64,000 bases of DNA, from contig NZ_CAJQZC010000010.1 of the NCBI RefSeq assembly GCF_907164555.1, positions 62,001 through 126,000 of the forward strand. The letters are read 5' to 3'. How positions within the stretch are numbered: position 1 is the stretch's first letter; every line of letters starts with the position of its first letter. The position numbers were made by a program, and so were the translations under genes. The notes beneath the pieces were generated by a model. It saw only the letters and a program-made list of their open reading frames with translations. It had not been told where the DNA came from and searched no databases. Origin of the DNA: Paraburkholderia saeva. Lineage in GTDB: Bacteria > Pseudomonadota > Gammaproteobacteria > Burkholderiales > Burkholderiaceae. Shown here one piece after another: positions 28,001 to 36,309 of this stretch.

Positions 28001-31000
28001 CGCTCGTATCGACGATCTCGTAGGTGAACGTTTCGGTCAAAGTGGCGCCGGGCGCGAGCGCGCGGACCGCCGCGTTATTGCTGTCGACATCGTAGACATA
28101 GGAGCCGTCGGCGCCGATGTGCAGCGTGCCGTAGCTCCCCGTCACCGCCGTGCCGCTCGCCGAGGTCGAGCCCGCGGCGACGGTGCTCAGCGCGCCTCCT
28201 GCAGTCTCGAGCCCGCTGCGCACGCCGTCGACTTTCAAGAGCGTGTCGGGCTGGTCGGTGTGGTCGACATCCGTGTCGATGCCGTTGCCGCCCGGCTGGT
28301 CGACGGTGCCGGGGCGGCTCGCCGTGGTGATCACGTTGCCCGTCGGATTCACCGGATTCACACCGAGCGCTGCGTCGCCCGCCGTCGCGGTCGCCGCATC
28401 GTCGCTCGCGACCGGGTTGTCGTTCGCGCCGCTGATATTGATCGTCAGCTGTGCGAGGTCCGTCAGGCCGCCCGCGTCGGTGACCTGATACGTGAAGGTG
28501 TCGACGAGCGGGGCGTCGGAAGGCACGCGTTGCTGGACCGCCGGATTGCTGTTGTCGACCACGTAACGATACGTGCCGTCCGCACCGATCGTCAGCGTGC
28601 CGTACGTGCCGGCGATGGTTGTTCCAGAAGCGCTGGTCGTGCCTGCGGTGACCGGCGACAGCGGACTGTTCACATCCGCCTCGGCTTCGTTGATGATGCC
28701 GGTGACCTGTTTCGTTTCGCCATTCGCGACGCTGTCGACGTCGGTGTCGTTCGTCAGCACGTTGCCGATTGCATCGCTGCCAGGCGTGCCGTTCAGGACG
28801 CCGCCCGCTTCCGTCGCGGCGCCCGTGTCGTCGACGCCGACCGGTGTGTCGTTCGCGCCGTGAATCGTGACCGTCAGCGTGGCCGACGAACGCGCGTTGG
28901 ACTGGTCGAAAATCACGTAGGTGAACTGCTCGGTCAACGTCTGGCCATTCAGGCGCAGTGCCTGCACAGCGGCGTTGCTGTTATCGACCGTGTACTGGTA
29001 GCCGCCGTCGGCGCCGATGGTGAGCGTGCCGTACAGTCCCGCGAGCGTGGAATCACCCAGGCCCGCGAGCACGACCGCCTGACCCGCCTGGTTCGACGCT
29101 GAAACGATCCGCAGCGAATCGCCGTTCGTCGCGATGTCGACGTCGGTGTCGTTGTTCAGCACGTTGCCGGTCGGATCGACGCCCGGCTGGTTGTTGGCGT
29201 TGCCGCCGGCTTCAGTGGCGTCGGCCGTGTCGTTCACCGCGACGGGCGCATCGTTCACCGGAATGACGTTGATCGCCAGCGTGTTGACGGCGATAAGCGC
29301 GTCGGTTGCTTCGCCCGGAATGCCGTCGCCGTCGTGATCGCCGAAATTGCCGAGGTCGTTCGTGCTGATAGTGAGCGCATCGGGGCCGTTGAAGTTCGCG
29401 TTGCCGAGATACTGCAGGTTCGCGAGTGCGGCGTTCAGTTGCGTGATGTCGCCCGTCAGCACGAGCGTGGCCGTGTTCGCGCCGGTTTCGGTCACGCCGG
29501 CCGGCAGGCTGGAGAGCGACAGCGTGCCGTGACCTACGGCAAGCGTGACCTGAAGATCGCGGGTGCCGGCGTCGGGGTCGCTGACGGTGATGCCGGCAAG
29601 GCTGAACGTCGTATCTTCATCGCCCGAGGGCGGCGTGGCCGGCAACTGGTTCGCCGGCGGATCGTTCTGCTGGACATAGCCGGCATCGGCGTTGGCCGTG
29701 CCGCCGTCCGCGAGCGTGAGGTCGATCGTGCCCAGTGGCGTCGCTGCGTCGGTATCGATACGCACCGCGAGCGTGCCGACCGGCTGCGGATAGCTGATCG
29801 TGCCGGTGGGCGTCTGGATCTGGTAGATGCCGACCGGCAGCACGCCAAAGTGATATTGACCGTTCGCGTCGGTCGTCGTGGTGTAGACCACGTTGTCAGC
29901 CGTCGTGCCGAGGTTGCCGTCGAGGCCGGCCCACGCCAGCGTGACGGTCTGGCCCGCGAGCCCCGGGCCATCGGGCGTCGTGGAGCCTGTCGCGGAATCG
30001 GTGTCGTCCCAGAGCGTGCCGCTGATTACGCCGAGACCCGCAGCCGCCTGCCGCACATAGGTGTTCGGGCCGACGCCGCTGCCCGTGCGCTCGCCGTCGG
30101 TCGAGCCGGGCGTGCCGACGCTTGATCCGCCCCACGTCGTGAAGCTGTCGGGCAGGCTCGTCCACGTCACGGTCGCGGCGGTGGCGGCGATCGCCGTCTG
30201 GTTGGGCGCCTCGGCGGAATAGAAGACGGAGACCTGGTCGTTCGGATTGAGCTGCGCGAACGTCAGATGCAGGCCGTTCGTCATGTCGAGCGTGACGCCG
30301 ATGCCGGCAAGCTGCGCGCTCGTATAGGAGGTGCCGTTCAGCACGAGGTGATCGAAGGTGTAGTTCGACGCAGTCGGGAAGCTGTCCGTCAGCGACACAT
30401 CGTAGGCGGCGGATCCGCCGCTCTGCACAAAGCTGATATCGACGTCGGCCGTGCCGAGGCCCGCGGTTGCACTGGTCGGATTGAAGTTGTAGACCTGTTT
30501 CACCATGCCGGTGATGGAGGGCTCGAGCACGTCCTCGTGGATCGTCGTTGACGTGGCAAGCTGTGTGGTGCCTGAAAAGTCGGCGGCCATCGCGCTGGGC
30601 GCTGCGCCGGCGACATTCGACGCCGTGTTGAGCACGCGCGCGTTGAACTCGATCGAGACGCCTTCGAGATCTGGATCGTTGTCCGGGTTGACGATGTTTC
30701 CGAAGTGGAACGTGATGACCTCGTTGCCATTCGCATCGGTCGTCACCGTGATATCCGCCGGATTGAGGACACCTGTCGGTGCGGCGCCGGAGAGGTCCGG
30801 CGTGATGAACTGCGCCTGCGGGCTGTCCTGATTGCCCGTTACGTTGAGTGTGCCGCCAAGAATGAGGTTGGTGATATCCGTCGTGATGCCGCCGTTTGAA
30901 ACGAAGACGATGCGGGTGGTTCCGTCGTTGGTGAAGTCGAGCCCGTTCTGCAGCGTGACCTGCACCGTGTAGTCGGCGGTCGTGCCTTCAATCAGGCGCG

Positions 31001-34000
31001 CGACGACACGATAACGGACCACTTCGCCGACGGCGACGCCCTCATCGGTCGCATTCGTCGGCGACGGCGCAGCCGTTTCCGGCAGGCCACCCACGCGCGA
31101 GATCCCGAGTTCCTGCCCGGTCGGCACCGTCAGCGTCGAGCTGGTCTCGTAATCGTTGAGCACGCCGCTGTTGAGCGCGCCATCCACGCCGGTCCGCTCG
31201 CCCGCCGGGTCGGCCGTGCCGCCTGTCGTGCCATTCAGGCTCGTCCACTGGACGCTTGCCGTGTTGTCGAACGACTGCTCGCTCGCCGCCTGCGCGAGCA
31301 CGACGCCCGACACGCGCAAGGTAATGCTGCCGCCTTTGGCGATGTCGATGTTCGCCCCCGACGCCGTTCGCAGCTGACCGTTCACCAGTTCGAAGTCCAC
31401 GCCGCCGTTGTTGGTGGCGCCCCCCTGATAGGTCACGCCGAGAAGCGTCAGGTTGCTGAGTTCCGCCGGCAGCGAATCGAGAAAACTGATGTCGAATGCA
31501 TTGAAATCGGTGGCCGCGTTGCCATTGCTGATCGTGATGTCGTATTCGACCGTATCGCCTTCATCGACGCCGATGCCGGGGTCGGCCGCGGTGGTCTGGG
31601 TGACCGTCAGCGTGGGTTCGCGGATCACGACAGTCGGCGCGGAATTGCCTTCCGCGACGGTCCGGTCGACGGCGGTCGTGCCGTTCGGCGTATCGCCGTC
31701 CGGATCGCTGAATACGAGCTGCCCGGGGTTCGACAGCGTCACGCCCGCCTGATTGCTGGCGACGTTGTCCGCCACCAGTTGCACGCGGATCACGAAGGTG
31801 TTGTTGCCGGTAATGTTGTCCGCCGTGACGTTTGCGACCGTGAAGGTCCAGCGTGCGCCGGCGCCGTCGGTGCCCAGCGTGCCGGAGAGTGCGCTCAGGC
31901 TGCCGACCGTCACCGTGCCGTTGAAATCCGCGCCGAGCGCGGCGCTGCCGGCCGCCGTCGTGATGACCTGATAGCCAAGGCCGCCGTTGAAGCTCGTGTC
32001 CAGACGCATCCCGGGCGGAATCAGGTCGTCGATGCGCAGGTTCTGCGTGCTGCCTTCCGGCAGTGTGACGACGATGTCGTACTGCATGCTTTCGCCGATC
32101 ACCAGATCGCTGCCTGTCGTATGGCTCGCGCTGGAGTCGCCGTTATCGAGCGTGCCGCCCGCGTAATCGACGGCGATCGATGGCGAGGAAACCTGTTCGT
32201 CTGCGGTGTCGGTCAGGTCGGTCGGAGTGAAATCGGTGCCGTTGTCGACGCTCGCATAGTTGCTGAGCGTAGCGGTGGCCTGCAGCGTGCTGGCAGCGGA
32301 GATGCCCGCATTGACGGTCACGTCATACGTGATCACGACAATGTTCGAGCCATTCGTATCGGCCGTCGTTCCGCTGCGGCCCGGCAGCAGGCTCGCGACG
32401 TTGCCTGCGTCGAGGAACGTGACCGTGCTGCCGCTCACGCTGTAATCGACGCCTTCCACGAGTTGCGTGCCGTCGCCGCGATAGATCTTCAGGTTGGCCG
32501 CATCGAGACTGCCGCCGACGAACTGCAGGCCGGCCGGCAACGTGACACTGGTCGATACGTCGAATGCGCCGCCGCCCCCGGTGTTTTCGATCGCGGTGGC
32601 AAGCCGCAGCGTGTCGCCTGCGTCGACGCCTGTGATGTCGCCATTGACCGAATTGAGGTCGGTCACGCTGCCCGTGAACGGCGCACCCGCGCTACCCGGC
32701 GCGCTCCATGTGCCTGTGGTGCCGGTAATCGTGCCCTCGCTCGCGGATACCACGCCCTGTTTGATCGCCAGCGTCGGCTCGGCGACGGAGACGATCACCG
32801 CGACGTCCGACGAGACGAGCGGGGTATGGGCAATCGTCGTGACCTGGCTCGACTGCGCGAGCACGTCGAGCGAGCGCTGGTCGGCATAGGGCTGGTCGCC
32901 CACACGCAGTGTGAACGTCACCTGGATCGTGCTGCCGCTCGTCGCACTGGTCGCGAAACTGCCGAAGTTGAAAATGAGCGAATTGCCCGTGCCGTCCGTG
33001 ACGCTGACGACCTGGCCCGCGTTCGTATTGCCCGGGCCGAGCGCCCACTGGTCGACGCCCGTCCCCTGCGTCCACGTGACGCCGGAAACGTTCAGGAGCG
33101 GCAACGGCAGATACGCCGACAGCGCGAGCTGCTCGTAGTCGCCGGTGACGAGGTTGTAGGTCAGGCTGAACGTGACCACGTCGCCCGGATTCAGCTCGCC
33201 ACTTGCAGGCGGCGCAGCGCCGTTGACGGAGACGATTTCGATGTCGACGTTACTGGTTGGCACAGTGCTCGTTGTCGACGACTGGTCGGTGACTGAATCG
33301 CCTGTCAGGTTGAACGCGTCGACCAGCAGCGTGCCCGTAATCGTCGCATTGTTGCCGAACGAGTCGCCCTCGTTGATTTCGCTCTGCGTGTAAGACGTCG
33401 CGTAGCTCTGGTCGACGAGTGCGCTGTACTGGATGCTCGCGGTGGTGGCGCCCTGCAGCACGGTGTCGACCGAAAGGTCGCCGTTGAGCCCGCCCGTATT
33501 CTTCAGCGCGGCCGCCCGGATCGATGCGCCGATGTCGAACGTGAGCGTCGTGGTGCCGTCCGCATTGACCGTGGCCGTGCTGATGAGCGCGATGGTGTGC
33601 GTGACGCCCGCTTCGGTGTACGTGAAGGTCGGTGTGCCGGTCAGGGTCTGGCCATCGCCCAGCTGGTCGGTGACGACGAGCTGGCCCGCACCCAGCGCCG
33701 TCTGGCCCATGGCGAAGTAATCGGAGATCGCGATGTTCAGCGTGTAGCCCAGCGTGTCGCCCGGCGTGACACCCGCTGTGCCGGTGTCGTTGACGTCCGA
33801 AACCTGCTTTTGCAGCGTGACCGATTTCGCGACGAAGGTCGTACCGGTTCCGTCGCCCGTGCCGGAAAACTCGATCGTGGTTTGCGGCGGCGTGAGATCG
33901 CGCGGATCGAGCGGCACCCATTCGCCACTCCCGCCAGCGGTGCCGAAGGTAATCGTGACGGGCGCGCCGGACACCGGATCGAGCACGGGCTGGCCCTCTG

Positions 34001-35729
34001 CGTCGACTTCCGGCACATAGAAGCTGACCACAGTGGTTTCCGGTGCGCTGAGCGTGGCGAATTCGACGGTATACGAGCGGATGAATATCGTGTCGCTCGC
34101 GATGGCCCCGGCGATCAGGGCCGGTGCGGTGATGACGCTGCCGTCCTGCAATGTCAGCGACGTGATCGTGCCGCCGGCGCCCGGCGTGATCGCTGTGACC
34201 TGAACGTTCTCCGGGATGGCCTGGGTGATGACGACATTCGTCAGCGTCTGTCCCGGCGCCGGCGAGGCGGTCACGGTCTCCGTATGAACATAGTTCGGGC
34301 CGCTGACCGTTTCGCCTTCTGTCATGTTGACCGACTGGTCGAGCGTGAGGACCGTCGGATGCACGACGAAATCGTGCAGCGACGCCTCGATCAGCACCGG
34401 GTCGGTCGTCGGGTTGTCTAAACCGTCGTTGCCGAACTGGAAGCCGCCGCGTGCCTGGATCGTGAGATCCGGGCTGCCGTTGGAAAACGCCGTGTCGGCC
34501 AGATCGCTGAGCGTGGCGGTGACCTGTACTGTGATCGCGGGCTGGTTCTGCGTGACGCTGCCAAACGGCAACTCCAGCACCACCAGCTGATCGCCGGGAC
34601 GCAGCCCGTAGGTCGCGGCGTTGATGACGAGCGGATTGCCGTTCGCGTCCTTCGCGAGCGGATGGACCGCATTGCCGTTTGCATCGAACGTCACGACGAA
34701 CGACGTGACGGCGTGCCCGAGATAGCTGGCGGAGACAAACGACACGCCGTCGTTGCCGTCCTTGCCGGTAGCGGGCATCAGGAGGTCGATGTACGGCCCG
34801 TAGCCCACCTGGCTCGACGTATTCGAGAACGACACGTCAAACGTGACCTGATCGCCGAGCAGTACGTTGTCGCCCGTCGCCGAGATCGTGGTGGTCGGGC
34901 TCGCGTCGGCGAGCAGCCGGTCGTAGTGGGTGAGCGCGGCTTCGCTCAGGGCGATCGGCTTGTCGAGCGCGCCACTCGTGACTTCGAGCGTCCAGTCGCC
35001 GCCTGCGGCGGCGCTCCCCGTCGCGTTGCTCGATGCGCCGACGGTCGCGCCTGTCAGCGTGGCCAGTTCCTGCACGAGCGCCTTGCCCGCATCGCCGGCG
35101 CCGACGTCGCATCCATATAGTTCGATGTCGGCGCCCGCGTTCAGGCCGCTGCGCCAGGCGCCGAGCGCGTCGGCCATCTGCGCGAGACTCGTCTGGGTGA
35201 AGGTCTGGTTACCGAGCGTGAACTGGCCGGACGCACCGTGCGAAAAGATCTGGATCGAATCGACCTTGCCCATCGAGGCGAGCGCAGCGCTGATCGCGGA
35301 GACCGCGTCCTGGCCCGGATCGATCACCAGCACGCGCGTATTCGAGGGTAATTGCGTCAGCAGTTCGCTGCCGTTGTCGATACGGCTGTCCAGCACAACG
35401 AGATTCTGGCCGGCCGGCGCGTGACCGGCTGGGGCCGTGGTAGCTGCTGGCGGAGGTGTATCGGCGGGAGACGAGGCTGCAGGCCGCGCCGCCGACGCAG
35501 GCGCCGCCGACTTTGCCTCGATGACAGGCACGGGAGTGGCCGTGGTCGTGCGCGCGTCGTTGGTTGGATGATCGGCCGTGCTGACCGCGTGGGCTGGATC
35601 GCTGTGATGTTGCTGGTCGGCCGCTGCGGCCGCCGCCCCATCGAAGAGAATGCGGGGTTCGAGGGCAAGCGCGTGGCTTCGCGGCCGAAAGCATGCAAAA
35701 AAATCCGGTGACGCAGGCATTTTGGACAT
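25086..35729 (-). CDS. Giant 3547-residue surface adhesin (LEPR, DUF4347, DUF11-like, VCBS repeats)
   Basis: One uninterrupted gene of 10.6 kb. Domains in order: a short leader with the LEPRILFDGA signature (residues ~23-32) of large exported repeat proteins; a Pro/Ala-rich linker; a DUF4347 domain (about 118-275, IQIFSHGASGQF and ELYGCDVGAG); a long series of DUF11-like/isopeptide-type Ig domains (about 280-1880) marked by GDTL and FTVT-like patterns; an SdrD B-like domain (about 1895-1985, GTLWDDTDS to VGIYQIQTP); a cadherin-like linker; nine VCBS repeats (about 2155-3375); and a ~170-residue unique C-terminus. It has no classical signal peptide and no obvious RTX nonapeptides. Its neighbours encode a TolC-like channel and three adaptors, so export by a type I-like route is likely. 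The protein should mediate surface attachment or biofilm formation. Confidence 0.9.
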   Translation of the reverse strand: MSKMPASPDFFACFRPRSHALALEPRILFDGAAAAAADQQHHSDPAHAVSTADHPTNDARTTTATPVPVIEAKSAAPASAARPAASSPADTPPPAATTAPAGHAPAGQNLVVLDSRIDNGSELLTQLPSNTRVLVIDPGQDAVSAISAALASMGKVDSIQIFSHGASGQFTLGNQTFTQTSLAQMADALGAWRSGLNAGADIELYGCDVGAGDAGKALVQELATLTGATVGASSNATGSAAAGGDWTLEVTSGALDKPIALSEAALTHYDRLLADASPTTTISATGDNVLLGDQVTFDVSFSNTSSQVGYGPYIDLLMPATGKDGNDGVSFVSASYLGHAVTSFVVTFDANGNAVHPLAKDANGNPLVINAATYGLRPGDQLVVLELPFGSVTQNQPAITVQVTATLSDLADTAFSNGSPDLTIQARGGFQFGNDGLDNPTTDPVLIEASLHDFVVHPTVLTLDQSVNMTEGETVSGPNYVHTETVTASPAPGQTLTNVVITQAIPENVQVTAITPGAGGTITSLTLQDGSVITAPALIAGAIASDTIFIRSYTVEFATLSAPETTVVSFYVPEVDAEGQPVLDPVSGAPVTITFGTAGGSGEWVPLDPRDLTPPQTTIEFSGTGDGTGTTFVAKSVTLQKQVSDVNDTGTAGVTPGDTLGYTLNIAISDYFAMGQTALGAGQLVVTDQLGDGQTLTGTPTFTYTEAGVTHTIALISTATVNADGTTTLTFDIGASIRAAALKNTGGLNGDLSVDTVLQGATTASIQYSALVDQSYATSYTQSEINEGDSFGNNATITGTLLVDAFNLTGDSVTDQSSTTSTVPTSNVDIEIVSVNGAAPPASGELNPGDVVTFSLTYNLVTGDYEQLALSAYLPLPLLNVSGVTWTQGTGVDQWALGPGNTNAGQVVSVTDGTGNSLIFNFGSFATSATSGSTIQVTFTLRVGDQPYADQRSLDVLAQSSQVTTIAHTPLVSSDVAVIVSVAEPTLAIKQGVVSASEGTITGTTGTWSAPGSAGAPFTGSVTDLNSVNGDITGVDAGDTLRLATAIENTGGGGAFDVSTSVTLPAGLQFVGGSLDAANLKIYRGDGTQLVEGVDYSVSGSTVTFLDAGNVASLLPGRSGTTADTNGSNIVVITYDVTVNAGISAASTLQATATLSNYASVDNGTDFTPTDLTDTADEQVSSPSIAVDYAGGTLDNGDSSASHTTGSDLVIGESMQYDIVVTLPEGSTQNLRIDDLIPPGMRLDTSFNGGLGYQVITTAAGSAALGADFNGTVTVGSLSALSGTLGTDGAGARWTFTVANVTADNITGNNTFVIRVQLVADNVASNQAGVTLSNPGQLVFSDPDGDTPNGTTAVDRTVAEGNSAPTVVIREPTLTVTQTTAADPGIGVDEGDTVEYDITISNGNAATDFNAFDISFLDSLPAELSNLTLLGVTYQGGATNNGGVDFELVNGQLRTASGANIDIAKGGSITLRVSGVVLAQAASEQSFDNTASVQWTSLNGTTGGTADPAGERTGVDGALNSGVLNDYETSSTLTVPTGQELGISRVGGLPETAAPSPTNATDEGVAVGEVVRYRVVARLIEGTTADYTVQVTLQNGLDFTNDGTTRIVFVSNGGITTDITNLILGGTLNVTGNQDSPQAQFITPDLSGAAPTGVLNPADITVTTDANGNEVITFHFGNIVNPDNDPDLEGVSIEFNARVLNTASNVAGAAPSAMAADFSGTTQLATSTTIHEDVLEPSITGMVKQVYNFNPTSATAGLGTADVDISFVQSGGSAAYDVSLTDSFPTASNYTFDHLVLNGTSYTSAQLAGIGVTLDMTNGLHLTFAQLNPNDQVSVFYSAEAPNQTAIAATAATVTWTSLPDSFTTWGGSSVGTPGSTDGERTGSGVGPNTYVRQAAAGLGVISGTLWDDTDSATGSTTPDGPGLAGQTVTLAWAGLDGNLGTTADNVVYTTTTDANGQYHFGVLPVGIYQIQTPTGTISYPQPVGTLAVRIDTDAATPLGTIDLTLADGGTANADAGYVQQNDPPANQLPATPPSGDEDTTFSLAGITVSDPDAGTRDLQVTLAVGHGTLSLSSLPAGVTETGANTATLVLTGDITQLNAALANLQYLGNANFNGPDALTISTNDLGNFGDHDGDGIPGEATDALIAVNTLAINVIPVNDAPVAVNDTADATEAGGNANNQPGVDPTGNVLNNDTDVDIATNGDSLRIVSASNQAGQAVVLAGLGDSTLAGLYGTLTIGADGGYQYTVDNSNAAVQALRLNGQTLTEQFTYVIFDQSNARSSATLTVTIHGANDTPVGVDDTGAATEAGGVLNGTPGSDAIGNVLTNDTDVDSVANGETKQVTGIINEAEADVNSPLSPVTAGTTSASGTTIAGTYGTLTIGADGTYRYVVDNSNPAVQQRVPSDAPLVDTFTYQVTDAGGLTDLAQLTINISGANDNPVASDDAATATAGDAALGVNPVNPTGNVITTASRPGTVDQPGGNGIDTDVDHTDQPDTLLKVDGVRSGLETAGGALSTVAAGSTSASGTAVTGSYGTLHIGADGSYVYDVDSNNAAVRALAPGATLTETFTYEIVDTSGLTDQAQLVITVVGVNDPPTPQNDTAQAQEAGGSGNGTAGVNPTGNVLTNDSDPDGDALTVSGIRTGETTGTGTAGSMGQALAGLYGSLTLNADGTYSYIVDNSNPTVEALRLSSDQLVEHFTYTVTDTHGATAQAELDIVISGQNDTPVAQNDLANGMEAGGTDNGTPGINPTGNVLTNDTDVDAGDTKTVDGVRTGAEAAGGTLTAVTGATTVAGIYGTLTINPDGSYTYVVDNSLAAVQALIPGQSLSEAFTYQMHDAAGATDTAQLTVVIQGAWDAPVARNDFAIAAARNGNGGPADATGNVLNNDTDVDGVDQFTGTGATVGTVTAGTSLSAIPLDSTSERDALVLHGQYGDLLIGANGTYLYVVDASNPTLIGLGPLQFVTDVFTYRVTDEGNLSAEATLTVVVRGVNDAPVVVDTTGTAVEAGGINNGTPGVNPSGNVLTNDSDPEGDAIHVSGIRTGDTASTGGTAGTVGSALQGEYGTLTLNADGTWTYVVDNSLAAVQALRTSGQTLQDVFTYTVADDLNASTPAELRITIEGQNDTPVANNDASVAIEAGGVNNATPGQDATGNVLTNDTDVDSVANGETKQVVDVANETGQSAAAGSDLAGRYGHLTLNADGNYDYVVDNTNAAVQALRTSGETLTEVFTYRIRDTAGAEAQATLTVTIHGTNDAPVATDDSNVASDQVPTPQASGNVLKNDSDVDANDHLTVTGVRTGDEAGTGTAGTPGHALAGRYGTLTLNADGTYTYAIDLSNPEVLAAAGLGQVLKDPFTYTISDLAGATDQAELLISLDISTPYIPPTGIGPNYGFGLPLSVPPEPPSTLRPVTYVTEEVEGDAIRQQVALREADGSEIDWPLERLAIERYVGRGLGLVPGQFIGQAVRQSQQQSAFDQAWIFGRQGRVDLSADGLLSDPSVFAPLPENLTGGLRPLVEKPAAPISQSFGNQLREAAQKLPPARQKSEASVER
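25600..29263 (-). repeat. Nine tandem VCBS repeats in the adhesin
   Basis: Nine units of roughly 100 codons each start with NDxPVAxxD and continue through a GNVLTNDTDVD-like calcium-binding loop. The third and sixth units diverge most (one has an insertion with GNVITTASRPG, one lacks EAGG). The second and eighth units share an almost identical 62-base block, at 28705-28766 and 26221-26282, with four differences. Confidence 0.85.
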
Positions 35730-36309
35730 TTTCTACCAACCCTGGGAAATTCCAGACCCGATAAAAGACCCATTCGTTTCGCCAGTCTCTCACGCATGAT
35801 TTCCGCAATTACTTCATATCAATTAAACGACATGATTGCGCGGCCGGCGTCTCTTTCAATTTGCTGCCAGAACATCAGTTAAATCGGAGTATAGCGGCGA
35901 GAATCACGACTTTACGAGCCTTGACGTGCATATTTGTTAACTGTTTTCACGCGATTCGCATGACTGAGCGTTTCATCGTCAGAATTTACCGATTCGACGG
36001 AGGCGGTAAAAATTTCGTCCGCCTTGATTCGGGGCGCAATTAACCTCCTGATTTTATGAAGCATCGAGGTTGTGTAAAGCCGGCTTTCATTAAAAAAGCC
36101 AGCGGGATTAGAAACAATAATTGAAATAATCGGGCGCATTGTGCTGACCCATGCCCGGCTTTACTTTCTGCATGACATTCAGACTTATATGCTTTCGGTG
36201 CGCTTCAGGCTCGCCCGCTATTAACTGGACCGTTTCCGATAGCGGCCGGCGCTGGCGGCGCGGTCGATGTGTCTCGCGCCGGATTGTCTTGCGCCGCGAG
36301 AGGGCGAGT
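35730..36309. other. Long AT-rich leader/promoter region of the adhesin gene
   Basis: The 580 bases between the adhesin start and the hipA stop hold no believable gene. They are clearly richer in A+T than the rest of the window, especially 35800-36170, and contain an imperfect hairpin near 36077-36105 with arms GGCTTT and AAAGCC. The adhesin promoter must lie here. Length and composition suggest several regulatory inputs or a nucleoid-protein-silenced region. Confidence 0.5.

Noticed and set aside
26940..29102. 720-codon open frame on the plus strand inside the adhesin gene
   Set aside because: It is the antisense shadow of the high-GC VCBS repeats; its product is Arg/Ala/Val-rich and follows the repeat period.
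31779..33296. 505-codon plus-strand frame opposite the adhesin
   Set aside because: Shadow frame in GC-rich repeat DNA with no domain or ribosome site.
36077..36105. Possible terminator near hipA (GGCTTT/AAAGCC arms)
   Set aside because: Six-base stem with a mismatch beyond and wrong T-tract side for either neighbour.
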